Made by a program: the position numbers and the translations under genes
From: Gammaproteobacteria bacterium RBG_16_57_12
Lineage (GTDB): Bacteria; Pseudomonadota; Gammaproteobacteria; RBG-16-57-12
NCBI GenBank assembly: GCA_001801365.1
Contig: MGXL01000009.1
Coordinates: 3,602-17,098, forward strand
Reading direction: 5' to 3'
Length of the DNA stretch: 13,497 nucleotides
Shown here: one piece after another, positions 13,493-13,497 of the stretch
Numbering within the stretch: the stretch's first letter is position 1
How the letters are laid out: each line of letters opens with the position of its first letter
The notes under the pieces: model-generated
Told to the model about the DNA's origin: nothing
Databases searched by the model: none
The model's input: only the letters and a program-made list of their open reading frames with translations

Positions 13493-13497
13493 AGATT

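Overview
All genes in this window lie on the minus strand, so the window is read from high to low coordinates. It looks like chromosome of a Gram-negative proteobacterium, probably gamma or beta. The evidence is a complete Wsp-type chemosensory operon, strong GGAGG-like ribosome binding sites and ATGA/GTGA stop-start overlaps. I cannot name the genus. An archaeal-type fructose-bisphosphate aldolase/phosphatase and a heme-c-like sensor motif would suit a chemolithotroph or other redox-oriented environmental bacterium, but that is only an inference.

Region 13474 to 3564 is a seven-gene operon in the order MCP, CheW, CheR-TPR, CheW, CheA-REC hybrid kinase, CheB, REC-GGDEF. This is the order and domain content of wspABCDEFR. 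The membrane receptor WspA, coupled through WspB and WspD, controls the kinase WspE. WspE phosphorylates the diguanylate cyclase WspR, which makes c-di-GMP. WspC and WspF methylate and demethylate the receptor. Two parts are unusual. WspA carries a CxxCH (heme c attachment) motif in its periplasmic domain, followed by what look like three HAMP units. WspE has three HPt domains instead of the usual one, and the extra material includes a perfect, codon-aligned 480-bp tandem duplication (7818-8297 and 8298-8777).

Region 3435 to 1 holds pcm (protein repair methyltransferase) and then, after a 170-bp gap, a closely spaced group: a ribosome hibernation factor fused to a cold-shock-like domain, an 82-residue Cys-rich protein of unknown function, an archaeal-type bifunctional FBP aldolase/phosphatase, and the N-terminal 149 codons of an Hsp70/DnaK-like chaperone cut by the window edge. 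Together these suggest a stationary-phase or survival module: protein repair, ribosome protection, gluconeogenesis and folding. This region is visibly richer in G+C than most of the wsp operon.

The strongest candidates for something undescribed are the wspE HPt duplication, whose second HPt is a chimera with a readable recombination junction, and the heme-c-like WspA feeding a c-di-GMP pathway. I see no RNA genes, CRISPR arrays, insertion sequences or stretches over 300 bases without a gene.
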